Made by a program: the position numbers and the translations under genes. Positions 10,801 through 26,700 of a stretch of 64,000 bases of DNA are shown here, piece after piece. The stretch is from positions 38,410,409 through 38,474,408 of the forward strand of contig CM034533.1 of assembly GCA_020002185.1 (NCBI GenBank), in the 5' to 3' direction. Within the stretch, counting starts at the first letter, position 1; every line of letters begins with the position of its first letter. Source of the stretch: Paraescarpia echinospica. Lineage: Eukaryota; Annelida; Polychaeta; Sabellida; Siboglinidae. Under the pieces are notes generated by a model that saw only the letters and a list, made by a program, of their open reading frames with translations, searched no databases and was not told the origin of the DNA.

Positions 10801-13382
10801 TAATTACATTTTTACCTGACACTAGATTCAAAGCTCAGTAATAAAAAATATTAAAGTTATGTACTAAATTATCAGACTTTACAATGTTTTGGTAACATTT
10901 TTTTTTCATATCTGTGGATGCATCAATCACTTGCCAGTCACGTCTGCCGAGATGACTGTACCCAGGAACTACAGGAGCCAAAGAAGTTAGGTGCACACCC
11001 CTGTACGCTTATTGGAACGCTAAATTTAACATATTTTCGCGTCTCAAATATTTTTAAAGCATACTCTATGCTTAATAGAAGGAGTACAGTAATACGAGTG
11101 CCAGTATATTTACATACCATATGACATGTGGCAGAGGACCCTCAATCTTATCGCTGTCCTTCTCCGTAGCAGTTCCTATGTCCACGCTGAGGAGTGGATC
11201 CTCAATGATGGAAGGTTTCACTTTCTGCGTCATCCTGTAACAAACACGGTAATCTCTCAAACATCGGTCTTAACTCCTAGGTGGCTATAGCATCACGATT
11301 TTAAAGTGATAAGGGAGTTGATTCCAGTGCAGCTACATATTTTTGTATGTTGCGCCTCTGAGCTCAGATTCCTGACAATATAGGTGGCATAGAAGTTTGT
11401 TATTATTATGTTTGCAGCAAGATGTTCTGTAATCTGTACAAGACTACAAGGTAACCAGTTGCACCACAAAATAACCAATGAACTGTTCTACCACATAAAC
11501 AATGAATGCATTAATAGCTTTCATTATATTCAATTATTAAATAAATATTAAATGTTGTCATGTTAGACTTCCTTACAACTTTCTACATTTGAATAATTCC
11601 ACAACACACTGGCATTTCCTGAGCAGTATCACTCCACACTTGAACAATTCAGCAGTTCTAGCTATAAATATTCAATGCACATATACATACATGCACAACA
11701 CAGATTAGACTCGAGACCCACCTGAAATGTTTCAGCCTGTCAGGATCAGTGATCTTGCCAAATTTTTTGTCTTTCACATCTTTCATGTGCTCCTCTAGGT
11801 CTTCCTGGAAGCTGTAGTCGTCTTGGCAGGGTGCAGTACTCCTCCAGCGAAGTTGCTGCTGTGAACATAATTACTGGTCTATGAGTATCACATACCTGTC
11901 TGACAGTAGGTGAGAAAAAGTCAATGTTTCAAACCCCGGTGGTTCTATCTTATTTAATGGCTACATGTATCAAAACAAATAATGCAGTAAAGTGAAAAAA
12001 TTGAGGATTCGTGAAGTTCCTCACAGTACTGATTACCTACTATTTAATGATCGTGGACTGTTATTGTACTTACCACTTACCCTTTAGACCTCAGCTGTTT
12101 TCTGAAAAGTCCTTAGGTTGCCCTATTTCGTTGACCCAAAACACAAAAATGTGAGGTTCGTTTGTTCAAACATCATTTCTTATGTGTTTTCAAAACTATC
12201 CACTAGATGGCGCAACCACACAATACAATATTACCCAGTTATTTTGGGCTGGTTTTGGTTGACTTGAAGTTCGGTCTAAGGGCGGGTTTGATGAACATGA
12301 GGTCTAGAGTTAAATATATCCTTCCTCTAGTTACGGAGTGGCAGCTGCATGTTCATTGACTGTCTAAAGCCGTAAAGGATGATCAATTGATAATTGGTTA
12401 CAATATAAGCCATATCAATATGAGCTGAATGTCTTTAATTAATACCCAGGTGAGGCAAGCTATGGCCTAAACTCCTTTAGTATTGTTGACCTTTCAGGCT
12501 ACAAATTCTTGCTCAATTAGTAAATTGGATTGTGGTGCGGATTTATCAGAATTTAACCAGATACATTGAAAAGTATTTAAATTAAAATACAAATACTCTT
12601 GAGGGATTCAAATACTATGAAAAGCAAACATATTAAATATAAAGACACTACAAGTATTTAATGTACTTTTATCAAAATCCTTTTCGGCAGATAAATAACT
12701 TGCCAATACGACACACCTGTTTTAATGATAAAAAAGAAAATAGAAATTGATGATGATGATGCCTTCTGGCCTGGGAAGCTTCACTTCCCCCACAACCCAT
12801 TTCTGTAGTTGACCCCATATCTGAATTATTTCACTGTGTCCACAGCACACAGACAGTGACACAGTAATCAGGAAAACAAATAGTTTAAAAATATAAAATC
12901 AAAATGATGATAGCTAACTGTTAACCCCCAACCATGTCCCTAAGTTAAACCTTTGCCTAAGCTCTAACCCTTGTCATGGCTGGGGTTCATAATTTAGGCT
13001 AATTAACTGAACAGTGCTTTTATTTTTAATTTACTTTTATTGCTAACTGCTGTTTTGTTTCTCAATATATATATATACAATATTGGGTAGAGTTTCTCCA
13101 AACATCTCCTTCTGTGACTAACCTATGTCACATATTCCCTGTTGCATATATTACCAATTACGATAGGTTAAACATGCATAGCATAACAAACACGTGTTAT
13201 AAAAATGTAAATTAACAATAACACAAACTTACATTGCACCCCTGTACAGTAGATGTCGCTGTTGCTCTTGTCAAGTAGCTGTGGTATTTCGCAGCATTTG
13301 CGATCAAGAAGCGGGCGGAACTCGCATTTCTCAGCGGCACTTGCAGCAGACGAAAAGTAGCCGGCACTACACAGGTGGCCAT
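4825..13382 (-). CDS. AOX: Alternative oxidase, mitochondrial, ten exons, complete
   Basis: Ten phase-matched exons encode 362 residues: 13233-13382, 11722-11858, 11118-11234, 10317-10380, 9292-9383, 8718-8836, 8047-8139, 7449-7561, 6905-6982, 6216-6341. AOX is a diiron quinol oxidase of the inner mitochondrial membrane, matrix side, that passes electrons from ubiquinol to oxygen and bypasses complexes III and IV. Ligands are complete: E193 ([10 protein letters not shown]), E232 and H235 (ENERIH), E283 (GYLEEEAV), E337 and H340 (RADEAHH). Spacing E193-E232 (39) and E232-E283 (51) fits the family. Residues 1-50 are rich in Arg, Ala and Ser with no acid, as expected for a presequence. It ends DYNPYLPGH and stop at 6216. 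All introns are GT/AG. The span includes a presumed 3' UTR to a polyadenylation signal at 4843; that end is inferred. Confidence 0.95.
4843..4848 (-). terminator. Candidate polyadenylation signal of AOX
   Basis: AATAAA on the minus strand, 1.37 kb after the stop. Another lies at about 4,637. Continuity of the 3' UTR (4,820-6,215) cannot be proved from sequence; the stretch holds no other gene I can see. Confidence 0.4.
6216..6341 (-). CDS. AOX: AOX exon 10 (RADEAHH, stop)
   Basis: Encodes [20 protein letters not shown] with the last Glu and His ligands, ends LPGH and TGA at 6218-6216. Confidence 0.96.
   Translation of the reverse strand, partial: PNATMEDVIMNIRADEAHHRIVNHTLGSLKPEDYNPYLPGH
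6905..6982 (-). CDS. AOX: AOX exon 9
   Basis: Twenty-six codons, phase 0 on both sides, including [16 protein letters not shown], a conserved AOX segment. Confidence 0.95.
7009..7320 (-). mobile_element. tRNA-derived SINE, copy 1 (AOX intron 8)
   Basis: Minus strand: a tRNA-like head with B box GGTTCGAATCC (about 7,265-7,280) precedes a body whose antisense reads AGCGCAGTATCCAGTCC and TTTACACTTTACTCCCTGGC. The same body recurs near 7,707 and 49,425, showing an interspersed element. Confidence 0.65.
7449..7561 (-). CDS. AOX: AOX exon 8 (LEEEAV motif)
   Basis: Encodes [20 protein letters not shown] with ligand E283; donor CAG|GTATGT. Confidence 0.96.
7700..7960 (-). mobile_element. tRNA-derived SINE, copy 2, diverged (AOX intron 7)
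   Basis: Shares GTTCTTATATATAGCACAG, CAGTATCCAGTCC and an AAGTGAACTGAAGCAACACAG-like segment with copy 1, in the same orientation, but is more decayed. Confidence 0.5.
8047..8139 (-). CDS. AOX: AOX exon 7 (ENERIH motif)
   Basis: Encodes [16 protein letters not shown] and [11 protein letters not shown]; contributes ligands E232 and H235. Confidence 0.96.
8718..8836 (-). CDS. AOX: AOX exon 6 (first diiron Glu)
   Basis: Encodes [18 protein letters not shown] with the first iron-ligand Glu, then [14 protein letters not shown]. It ends in phase 1, so EE of EEAENER straddles the junction. Confidence 0.96.
9292..9383 (-). CDS. AOX: AOX exon 5
   Basis: Encodes [18 protein letters not shown] and the start of the core; ends in phase 2 at a GTAAGT donor. 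Confidence 0.93.
9490..9830 (+). mobile_element. tRNA-derived SINE, second family (AOX intron 4)
   Basis: A-box-like TAGTGGTTAGCAC followed about 40 bases later by B-box-like GAGTTCGAAAC marks a tRNA head, followed by a non-tRNA body (GTCGGTCCCGTCTCAATTTG). It is a single copy in this window. Confidence 0.6.
10317..10380 (-). CDS. AOX: AOX exon 4
   Basis: Encodes [25 protein letters not shown] sequence; the VTHKPP segment is typical of AOX just before the oxidase core. Confidence 0.92.
11118..11234 (-). CDS. AOX: AOX exon 3
   Basis: Begins [13 protein letters not shown], ends GPLPHVIW across the junction; donor GTATGT. Confidence 0.9.
11722..11858 (-). CDS. AOX: AOX exon 2
   Basis: Begins QQLRWRST and ends [10 protein letters not shown] in phase 2. 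This is the variable N-terminal region before the AOX domain. A start three bases later (second CAG) is equally possible. Confidence 0.85.
13060..13085. repeat. Short AT microsatellite in AOX intron 1
   Basis: (AT)n run. The rest of intron 1 (11,859-13,232) shows no gene or recognised repeat. Confidence 0.7.
13233..13382 (-). CDS. AOX: AOX exon 1 (mitochondrial presequence)
   Basis: ATG at 13382, 50 codons, begins [19 protein letters not shown], and donor AAT|GTAAGT. Another frame is also open here but does not match the phase of exon 2; this frame gives an Arg/Ala/Ser-rich presequence. Confidence 0.88.
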
Positions 13383-13592
13383 CTCTGCGTTTCAAATAAC
13401 GATATCGAAAACAGGTTATGAGACAACGCCGCTGTATATATGCACGTCTTGTGTCATACAACGATAACCCCAGCAGATGTATGTGTAGTGTGTGTGAAAA
13501 ATATCCCCGGAGCAATCCTTCGCGTTACTTCTCTCCGTGGCAGTCGGTGTCTTCGTGATCCTGGTTCTATATCAACTGGTCGACCCATTATG

Positions 13593-13601
13593 CTTATATA
13601 G
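13593..13601 (-). promoter_or_regulatory. Candidate AOX TATA box
   Basis: CTATATAAG on the minus strand, 211 bases before the AOX ATG, inside a CpG-rich stretch (about 13,500-13,900) that contrasts with AT-rich flanks. A second TATA-like CATATATAC lies at about 13,434, only 50 bases before the ATG. Confidence 0.45.
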
Positions 13602-13929
13602 ATCGCTGACGAGATGCTGTCGTGACCTTGTTGACACAGCCTATCCACGCTCGGAGAATATTCAGGAAATGTAAGCATGCGCCCTGTAACCTCGGAGTGA
13701 TGTCCCCGTCCCGGCTCACGGGTCTTGCGTCACTGCGGCACGCGCATGCGCAGACGTTGTCGTCTCGTCTCGCTACGTTGAGATTACGTTCACCTTCCAA
13801 GGACAAGCCAAATAAGTCATGGATTTTCTCCGGCGGTTGGGCCGTAGAAGAGCGCGGCTTTCGTGCGTCGTGTAATACTTGCACATTCACGAAACATAAA
13901 ATAAATGTATGTTGCTGTACACATTAGTT

Positions 13930-17950
<4,021 letters not shown>

Positions 17951-18278
17951 AAGGTTTGGGTGAATCACCTTGCTACGTCACCCGTCGGTAACGAAGTCCC
18001 AGCTGACTGTACTGACAACATACTGCACTGTAGAACGGCCGAGCCCAGTCCGGAAGCGGTTAATAGGTTGCGGTCGACAGCCAAGGTTACCACAAGGCTA
18101 TTACCGCCTTCCATTACATTTGTGTCCTTGCATAATTTAAAGGATGGTATTCTTATGTAATCGTGATTTTGTATTTGCACTAATCGGTTTCCGGAATGTG
18201 ACACGATCTCAATGTCCTGTTAACTGTAAAAAGATTTGTCGTCATAAACGTCATTTTATATCTATTACAGGCAAACTT

Positions 18279-18318
18279 ACCTGGTCCAGATTACTCCGTT
18301 ATTGAAACTGGACCAGGT
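18279..18318. repeat. Perfect 11-bp inverted repeat (hairpin)
   Basis: ACCTGGTCCAG at 18279-18289 and its exact complement at 18308-18318, separated by 18 bases. The surrounding 17,950-20,450 has a C/T-rich tract (18,480-18,560) but no supported gene. Confidence 0.6.
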
Positions 18319-19319
18319 TTCACTGAACGGGGTTCGTTTTTGGACATTTTCGTACTAGAATTGCGCATTCCTGTAAAATAGCGGTGTTACAGAAGCTCTT
18401 CAGACTATCCCATTCAAATGTTTTGAGAGTTTTCTATCTCTCATGATTCACTTTGCCTTCCTCAATGCAATCACATCTCTGTCTCGCCGCCACTCTGTCC
18501 CTCCCTCTCTCCTCATTCCTCTCTTTTCTCCCCTCTCTCCCCTCCTCCTTACTGATCTTCTTGCTGATTAACTCCACCAGCATGATGTTAAAGACTATCC
18601 AAACTTCATTGCATAAATCCGTTGTTAACGTGACACATCCAACACCCCTCGTCCTGCTGCTAGTCCTTCTTTCATTGCGCTATCGTGACAGCTGCTTCTG
18701 GATTGCTGTCAATCACAACGCTGTAGATACCATCTCTTTTGGGACCATATTGTAAGCCTTCTAAATGTCCACAAATATCAGTGCCATATTTTGTCACTTG
18801 TCCAACCTCTATTCTACTAGCTGTCTAAAGTCACATCTTGTTTTTTATATAAAAATGGCACTGCTGACGGAAGTGGTCATTTCATTAGACGACAGAATGA
18901 TCATGTCATCTGGCAGAACAGCCACTCTCCAGTGATTGTTAGCATAAGAAAATATTTTAAACATTAATATAAATAGCGGGAATTAAAGTTTGTGAATTAT
19001 TAATTAAGCGTAACCTAAGTACATAATTTTATGCGCCATTAGTCTGTAAGTTCTGCTTTGTAACTGTTAAACAATGTTTAACGTGCCACGATTTTGATGA
19101 CACAAGGACTACTTAACATTACATAACTAATACATAACTAACGGCTGTCATGGGCAGGCCTAACGGAAAAACAATAAACCACATTTCTGTAGATTGCAAC
19201 ATTTTAATGTTCTGTACAAATGTAATTCGACAAGTAATAACCACGCAAGCTGACAGACGCAGTGTTTACAATGTGCAGTCTTGTAACAGGAGGAGGTCCA
19301 CAAGGGGGACATTCAGGGA

Positions 19320-19600
19320 TTAGATAACACACCTTTCATAATGCAACTTCACTCCTGCCTTCACGCCTTTCACAATATTTGTCTTTCCAGTTATACACAC
19401 AGAGTACGTTGGTAGGACAATATTTGGAAATTGTTGATGTGAAGATGCCCACCACAATTTCATAACACCAATATGAGAAAATATTTCTGGTAATTCAACA
19501 GGTAGAGATTGGGTCGTACAACACAGGTCTGTTTTTTCTTTGTGCTTGAACACAAATATGTGATGCATTTTCTTTGTATGTAGCAACAACTCCTATGGTC
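19320..19600 (-). other. Protein-like open stretch, unrecognised, possibly frameshifted
   Basis: An 89-codon stretch includes SLPVELPEIFSHIGVMKLWW and FPNIVLPTYSVCITGK, with balanced composition unlike random AT-rich DNA; a second frame continues it downstream with YLIPECPPCGPPPV. It may be a relic of a mobile-element or domesticated gene. No family can be named and no splice partner is supported. Confidence 0.25.
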
Positions 19601-19924
19601 AGGTACATAATGTAACAGATGGCTGAGTAACAAGAAACACAAATATTTTTCTGACAGGTTTCGTCAACAAAAGGCCACACAAACAAGCACCAGAACAATT
19701 ATATAATCGTTACGTCAACCTTCCCATCTAAAGGAGAGCACCATTTAAAACGATAAAAACATACTGATAAAATCGAAATAGAAAGATAAATATAATGGCT
19801 TCCAGCAGCTGCTATAACATAACAGTACTCAACTTGATTGGGTGTATGGCTGAAGAGTAGTTCTGTGTCGGTTTAAGGAGTTGCAAGTGACACAGATGTA
19901 AACAGCCATACAAACCAAATATCC

Positions 19925-19982
19925 ATACACCCAAGTCCACCCACCCACGTTGTTGTGATGCACCCACCCACCCACCCATTCT
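19925..19982. repeat. CCCA-type microsatellite
   Basis: Repeated CCACCCA units, interrupted once. Confidence 0.7.
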
Positions 19983-20500
19983 ATAATATTAACTCCTTTG
20001 TAATTTCATGCAATATTACACAATATGCCCCCTTCTGTTTTCGGGCAGTAGCAACTGTGCAACACAATAACCGTAATATCATTTTTAAATCACTAACAAA
20101 TAGTGCATGATCAATGTTTTCCATCTACGTCAATTTCCTATCATATTTACATGATTCAGGTGTATAAATTCACTGATTAATATAAGTTATATAACAAATA
20201 ATAAAATACACACCTGTGTTCTAATATCTCTCTCATGATAGTTTTGTAACTACCAACTCTGGTAGTTATCAATTTTCAATTTGTTTTCATCATTCATAAC
20301 AGATACGATAAGCATTTTATTTAAAACTCTGTTTCATTGCAGTGTCGGAAATGTTTCTACAATGAAACATAGTTTAAAATAAAACTGTTATCGTTTAATG
20401 CTGGAAGTGTTTATGTAAAATACACCTTATTTAAAAATATGCTACCGACACACTGAAGCAATCAAACAGTGCAACATTATACAGTGCAACAGACACAAGG

Positions 20501-20591
20501 ATCAGATGGCAAGAAATAAACTTACTTTGGAGCAATTGTTGAATATGCTTGAACATCTGCTCCAAAGTAAGTATATTTCTTGCTGTCTGAT
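20501..20591. repeat. 34-bp imperfect inverted repeat (hairpin)
   Basis: Arms 20501-20534 and 20558-20591 are complementary at 31 of 34 positions around a 23-base loop. The minus strand just upstream and through one arm reads MEDIVHSSEIPSDSKKYTYF and ends near CCAAA|GTAAGT, which could be a first coding exon, but no partner exon is supported. Confidence 0.6.
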
Positions 20592-20599
20592 GGAATCTC

Positions 20600-21520
20600 G
20601 GAGCTGTGAACAATATCTTCCATATCGTTAGACACAGCGATATTAGCGAGAAGGAACACAGTCCATTATTCATTTGGAATGTCTGTAGTAGTCACAGCCC
20701 TGATACCAGTCTACAGGACTTAACTATTTTATCTTAACATAACTTGACTTACCGTACATATTTTACTTTGTTAGTGCCTTTGAGCATGACCCTACCTGAA
20801 TATATTGCACATTATAAATGTCTAAGTTATTACTGTACAGCAGTAACTACAAGCACACATCGGTGTTTATATCCTGTCCTATAACTGTATTACAGATAAA
20901 ACATAACCCATTACTTCAGAAGAATTACATACTTTCCCAGTGATTGATTGAACAATACTTCTCAAATGTTATGAGCTATTTTAATACAGTCATTATAAAC
21001 TGACTTTTTAAAATCATTTTTTGAGTTTATTTCTAACATTTCTGCAGTGTATGCAAATGAAACTATGACTTATTAACAGTTTCTGCAAACCATAAATGCT
21101 GTAATATAAAAAGGACTTCAACAATATACCAATATGCTACAGGTAGTTCTGTATTATAGACGTTCTCTATATAGCAGGTTTAGCTATGCTGCAATGGGGA
21201 CCAACAATGGGGTTATAAAACTGGGGTTTTGCCTTTTCTTAATAAAGGTTCCCTGCCAGGCCATATATTGCTATGAGATGTATTTCGACTCTACATAATG
21301 ACATAATATGAAGCATATTTAAGCGACAAATACATGTATAAGTATATAAGACGTATCTCAAGAGACTATCATCATACAAATTCTTGTTGAGCAACTATAA
21401 GTTAGTATTGCACCATCTATGAAGCGCATTTAGAGTTAAGCTTATGCAGCGTACAAAATAACATCATTTAATATAAGCATAAATAGTATGTTCCCTAGTC
21501 TTTGCTTGCATCATCAATGT
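20600..21520. other. AT-rich intergenic DNA
   Basis: Nothing recognised: no domain, no repeat beyond short AT runs. Confidence 0.4.
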
Positions 21521-21524
21521 ATTA

Positions 21525-22240
21525 CATGTTACACCTGGGACCAGTTGTAATGTTACATTCAGGATCAGCTAATTACATCTGGGAGTTGGGAAACAAATGC
21601 ATCATGAACATGTTACATCATCATAATACACTTGGGACCAATCACCACAGTGTATCATAAACATGTTACACACATGACATATGTAACTTAATCTTATTTA
21701 CAATAGAGATTGGATGTATCATCAACAAGTTACACCCAAAACCATAATGTCATATGTATCATGAACATCTTACACCTGGAACCATATGTATCATGAACTT
21801 GTTACACCTAGAACCATGTGTATCATAAACGTGTTACACCTGGAATCATATGTATCATGAACTTGTTACACCTGGAACCATGTGTATCATGAACATGTTA
21901 CATCTGTAACCATATGTATCATGAACATGTTACATCTGTAACCATATGTATCATGAACTTGTTACACCTGGATCCATAATGTATCATGAACTTGTTACAC
22001 CTGGATCCATAATGTATCATGAACTTATTACACCTGGAGCCATAATGTATCATGAACTTGTTACACCTGGAGCCATATGTATCATGAACTTGTTACACCT
22101 GGAGCCATATGTATCTTGAACTTGTTACACCTGGAACCACATGTATCATGAAATGGTTACACTTGGGATATGTTGTATCATCTGGATGTTACACATAGAA
22201 CCAAATGTATTATGAACATAGGTCATATGTATCATCAGCA
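21525..22240. repeat. 31-32-bp minisatellite, about 20 copies
   Basis: Core TGTATCATGAACTTGTTACA followed by CCTGGAACCATA. Copies between 21,770 and 22,150 are the most uniform; the edges (to about 22,420) decay. On the minus strand each unit contains TCCAG|GTGTAAC, a weak 5'-splice-like string, but no adjoining exon is recognised. Confidence 0.9.
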
Positions 22241-22829
22241 TCATCTACCTGAGATTGGGCACATCATCAACATGCTACAAGACATGTATCGTGTTACAGT
22301 AGGGATCTGACGTATTATGAGCACTGTAACCAGACGTATTATAAACACTCAATACTGGATGCATCATCAACATGGTACAACTGGAACCAGGTGTATCAAT
22401 CATGAATGTATCACACTTGGTATCAGGTGAATAATGGCCCCACAAATGATGGTGCATAAACTGTGTAACACGATGCTCCATGACTGATTTACCTGACAAC
22501 TGTCGCTGTGTGGCACACCTGGCGTAAGTTTAAAACATCACAAGTTGAGGTCAGTTTAACTCGTATTGTAACTGAATCTACGAGTTTGTAAATGCATGAA
22601 TTTTAATTCTTATTAGTTTTGGATCATTTGTCAAGGGAAGCAAGCCGGACATTGAGAGGTGAGATTATAATATATGCATTTCTACCAAAATCACATAGTT
22701 TACGAGACATGTCCTGGACAGCTATTTTTGGCTAATGTGCAGAATAGGCCTGTTTGACTTAATACTCGGTCCAGTTGGGCGGGTCACATGTCCCACTTGT
22801 ACTGGGGTATGCCACACAGTGTCACAAAC

Positions 22830-22995
22830 ACAGTGGAACCTACCTACTAAGGTCACCCTCGGGACTGAGCAAAAGTGACTTGAATAGCGAGGTGACCTTA
22901 TTAGCGAAACTAACTTCCCATCCTTTACTGTTACAGAAATAATTTGTGCCTATCCTAGGGTGACCTTATTTGCAAGGTGGCTGTACTGCCATAAA
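22830..22995. repeat. Short interspersed repeat relic with internal GTGACCTTATT repeats
   Basis: Contains GGTGACCTTATTAGCGA and GGGTGACCTTATTTGCAAGG plus a diverged AAGGTCACC opening, an internally repetitive layout resembling small non-coding mobile elements. It has not been identified to family. Confidence 0.35.
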
Positions 22996-23399
22996 GCGAT
23001 GTGCAACTGTACTGTGGATTTGTCAATCAGGACGTAGTAGTGGCATGCACTCATACAGTCATTGCTATCAGCCCCGACTACATTTTTTATGGCACCGCAT
23101 TGACCACCACACCAGCAGACAGTTCGGTCACCCGTAACTGACCACTCCTAGGCTGAGCTCAGCAGTGACCGGGTCAACAAAGAAGTAGAACCATGTCATC
23201 ATGTTCGTCAGCAGCTGTCCTTCCTGTGTGTCAGCAGTGTGCAGCATAGCAAGTGGAGTGCGACGAGTGTGGCTAGGTGCAGCCGTGGTGTGCCTACCCC
23301 ACTACAGGGGATTTCCAGGGAAACTTCTAGGGGTGGGGGTGGGCTCGACTCAGGGGGACATCTCACACCCCTCTCCTGGAAGAAATAAAACACTTATAC

Positions 23400-23735
23400 A
23401 TATATATATATATCGTGCCCTACCTACATCACCAACACCACCACCCTATTTGGCTAACGTCCTGCATATTTCAGAAATCCCCAGGCATTGTAGACCATCT
23501 GTCTCAAGACATTTGTTCCTAAAACTAACTTCAGCATGGGAAAGCGTCCTTTCTATGCAGCTGCACCTACAATATGGAATGAACTCCCCATTACTTTAAA
23601 CACATCTGAAAATAGAGCGATCTTGCATAAAAAAACCTTTAGGTTCATTTGTTCAAAATTGCATTTGTTCCATAAATCAGTGGTGGTCCTTTGCTGTAAT
23701 GACGACCTTTGTGCATTCTTGTGACCTTTTTTTAT
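23400..23735 (+). mobile_element. 3' fragment of a non-LTR retrotransposon
   Basis: Two frames together give PPYLANVLHISEIPRHCRPS and GKRPFYAAAPTIWNELPITL. A YAAPxxWNxLP-type segment is the usual C-terminal tail of many LINE ORF2 proteins. The upstream RT part is missing, and a TA microsatellite sits at the 5' edge (23,398-23,412). Confidence 0.7.
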
Positions 23736-26700
23736 AATAAAATAGAACTTTATTTCGGTCACAATACACATTTCTGAATATATTTGCAATGGATTACAAA
23801 AAATAATATTGCAACCAAGAGGCTTATGTCGAGGACCACCTGGACAATCACCATTATATTAACCAGGTTCCTTATACCATAAAATTACAACATAACATTA
23901 AAACAGTACATTCAACTGGAACAAGGTGAATATTATATACATGAATAGGTGTTTTTTTTAAATAAATAACAGTTGTTGTCTGCTAAAGAACTAAATAAAT
24001 AAAGTTACATCTGGGACATGGTATAGTTTTTTGACTAGATTAAAGGTTAAACATCAGTAATACATTGAATAAAACAAAACAAAAAAACTTAATCACTTAT
24101 AATGCCATGAAAAATTATCGTAGGTTATGAGTAGAATATAAAATAAGACATTTCAAGAGTTCAAAGATATTTAGACAGTAATAGCTCTTTTAGTTTCTTT
24201 TTAAACTGATTTACGGATACAAGTTGCAGCAGAACATGAGGGAGGGCATTCCAGAAAAATGGTCCTGAATAATTTATTGTAAATTTCCTAGTGATTGTTC
24301 TTATTTCTTGGATGTAATATGCACTTTGGTTTCTTAGGTTATGGTCATGAATGTTATCAGTTCGTAGAAACATTGAAGCCATGCTATCTGAGAGTTGTTT
24401 ATTCATTGCTTTATGCTAACTGATATTTGTACAGATCTTCCAATTTTAATATTTTTAACTTTGAGAATAGTGGATCTGAGTGTGCAATATGGTGTGCTAG
24501 TGTGATTATCCATATAGCTTTCTTTTGTAGTATTTTTAATTTGCTTAAGTTTTTGCTATGTGTATTTGCCCATAATAAAGTACAATACTGCAAATGTGAT
24601 GAGATTAGTGAGGAGTAAATAATTTTCGTAATGTAGATAGGAAGAAAGTGTTTTAGTTTGTTTAGCATTCCTACATTCCATGCTATTTTTGTTGACAGAT
24701 TGTCAATATGTATCTTTCAATTAAGGTGTTCATCTATAGTTATTCCTAGAAATGTTGTGCATTTAACGTGTTTTATTTTGCTTCCATCTACTTTTATTTC
24801 AGCTTTGTCAATGTTGTATTTCTTCCCGTTTGGTGTATATATAATGAACTTAGTTTTTTTGGTGTTTAGCGAAAGCTTATTTGTGTGAAACCACTTAGAC
24901 CTTTTTTGTAATTGTACATTTACTTCTTCAATAAGAGTGTCAAAGCAGGTGTGTGCTTGGAAGAGACCTGTGTCATCTGCAAAAAGTATAGCCTTTAGGA
25001 TATCTGATACATGTTCAATATAATTTATATATAGAATGAAGAGTAAGGGACCTAATATTGATCCTTGCGGAACACAGCAAGAAATTTCCTTATACTCCGA
25101 TTCAGTTTTGTTGAATGACATGTAATGTTTTCTATTCTGTAGGTAGCTCTTGAACCAGTTGCAGGCAGTACCTCTTATGCCATAGCATTGGAGTTTCTGT
25201 ATTAAGATGTTATGGTCTGTCGTGTCGAATGCCTTAGTGAGGTCCAGGAATACACCTATAGTGTATTTTTTGTCGTCAATGTTATATGATATTTTATTGA
25301 CCAAATCAATTTTTTTTAGATATTATATTGTTTGGTTAAAAAGCTGTACAGCCTATTGTACATTAGGCATTCAAGTACTTTTGAGAAGCATGGGAGGATT
25401 GAAATTGGTCTGTAATTGTTTAACAGTTCAGGGTTTTCATTTTTATACAGTGGTATGACTTTTGCTATTTTAAGTTTGTCTGGAACAATGCCAGTTTGCT
25501 ATGACCTGTTGAAAATGTATGCGAGTTGGTTTCCAATGTGTGGTATAACTTGCTGCACTATATACGGATCAATATAATTAACGCCACTTGACTTGGATGA
25601 ATTTACTGATCTAATAATATTAGTTATTTCAACAAGATCAGTGGGTGTACAGAAAAAACGTGCAGTATTTTTTGTATATGTTGTGTTGGGTCATTCCCTG
25701 TTTTCAGCAGTTTAGCGTTAAGGCAGTGGGCAATATTGGTAAAGTAGTTATTGAACCGTTCCGCAATTTTCATTTTGTCTGTACAGATGATACCATCAGA
25801 AGTAATACATTTATCGTTCACCATGGGCCTTTTGTCCTTTGATTTTAAAACTTCATTTATGGTACAGCCGTGTACTCCATGTTTTTCTGCAATCTTTTTG
25901 ATATAGGTCAAATTTATCTTTAAAATATAATTTGTTTGACTGCCTGATAATATGAGTCAGTTTATTTTTTATAACTTTTATAGGTAACTTCATTTTCTGC
26001 AGTAGGGTTTCTCTTAAATGTTTTGTATAAGTAATTTTTTGGACTGCATGATATCAATATTCCTTTAATTTTTTTTAGAGGTAAACTTTCCTTAATTTTT
26101 GTGCCAAGAATTTCGAGAAAAGTATCATATGTAGTGCAAGGATGTGGATCATTGTACACCTCTTCCGAGTTTGTATTTTGTAACTGCGTATTTAATTTCT
26201 TAATATTTTGTTGTATTAGCCATACGTTTGTAAATAGTTGTGTATTTTTTGTGTGATCTTGTTCCGATGTTGTAAAAATAAAATACTGGAAAAAGGTCTG
26301 ATATGTCATTGTATAAAATTCCGAATGTAATGGAACATTCATGAATGTTGGTTATAATATTATCTATGAGTGTGGCTGTTTGTTGTGTGACTCTTTTTTG
26401 GTTTACTAATTTCGGGTAGACCGCACTAGCAAACATGTTATGTACAAAGTTGGTTGTTTGACTGACTGTGTCTGTCTTGAGTAAGTCAACATTAAAATCG
26501 TCCATTAATATGCATTTTTCCGTTCATTTGAAATTTTTCTTAATAAGTTACTGAAATGTTCATTAAATGTATTTATGTTTGTATCAGGAGGTTTATAGAT
26601 TGTGCCAATCACAATTTTGGTATTATCAACTTCTACCTCTATAAATAATGACTCATAAAGACATTCCTCAGAGTTATTACACAAGTCATCTCTACTTCTA

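Noticed and set aside
13622..13927. Plus-strand open frame divergent from AOX, as if from a bidirectional promoter
   Set aside because: GC-rich promoter-region sequence is open in several frames; no exon partner or domain.
22275..22520. Micro-exon candidate GCCAG|GTGTGCCACACAGCG on the minus strand as part of LMLN or another gene
   Set aside because: Only 26-35 bases, no family match and no phase partner.
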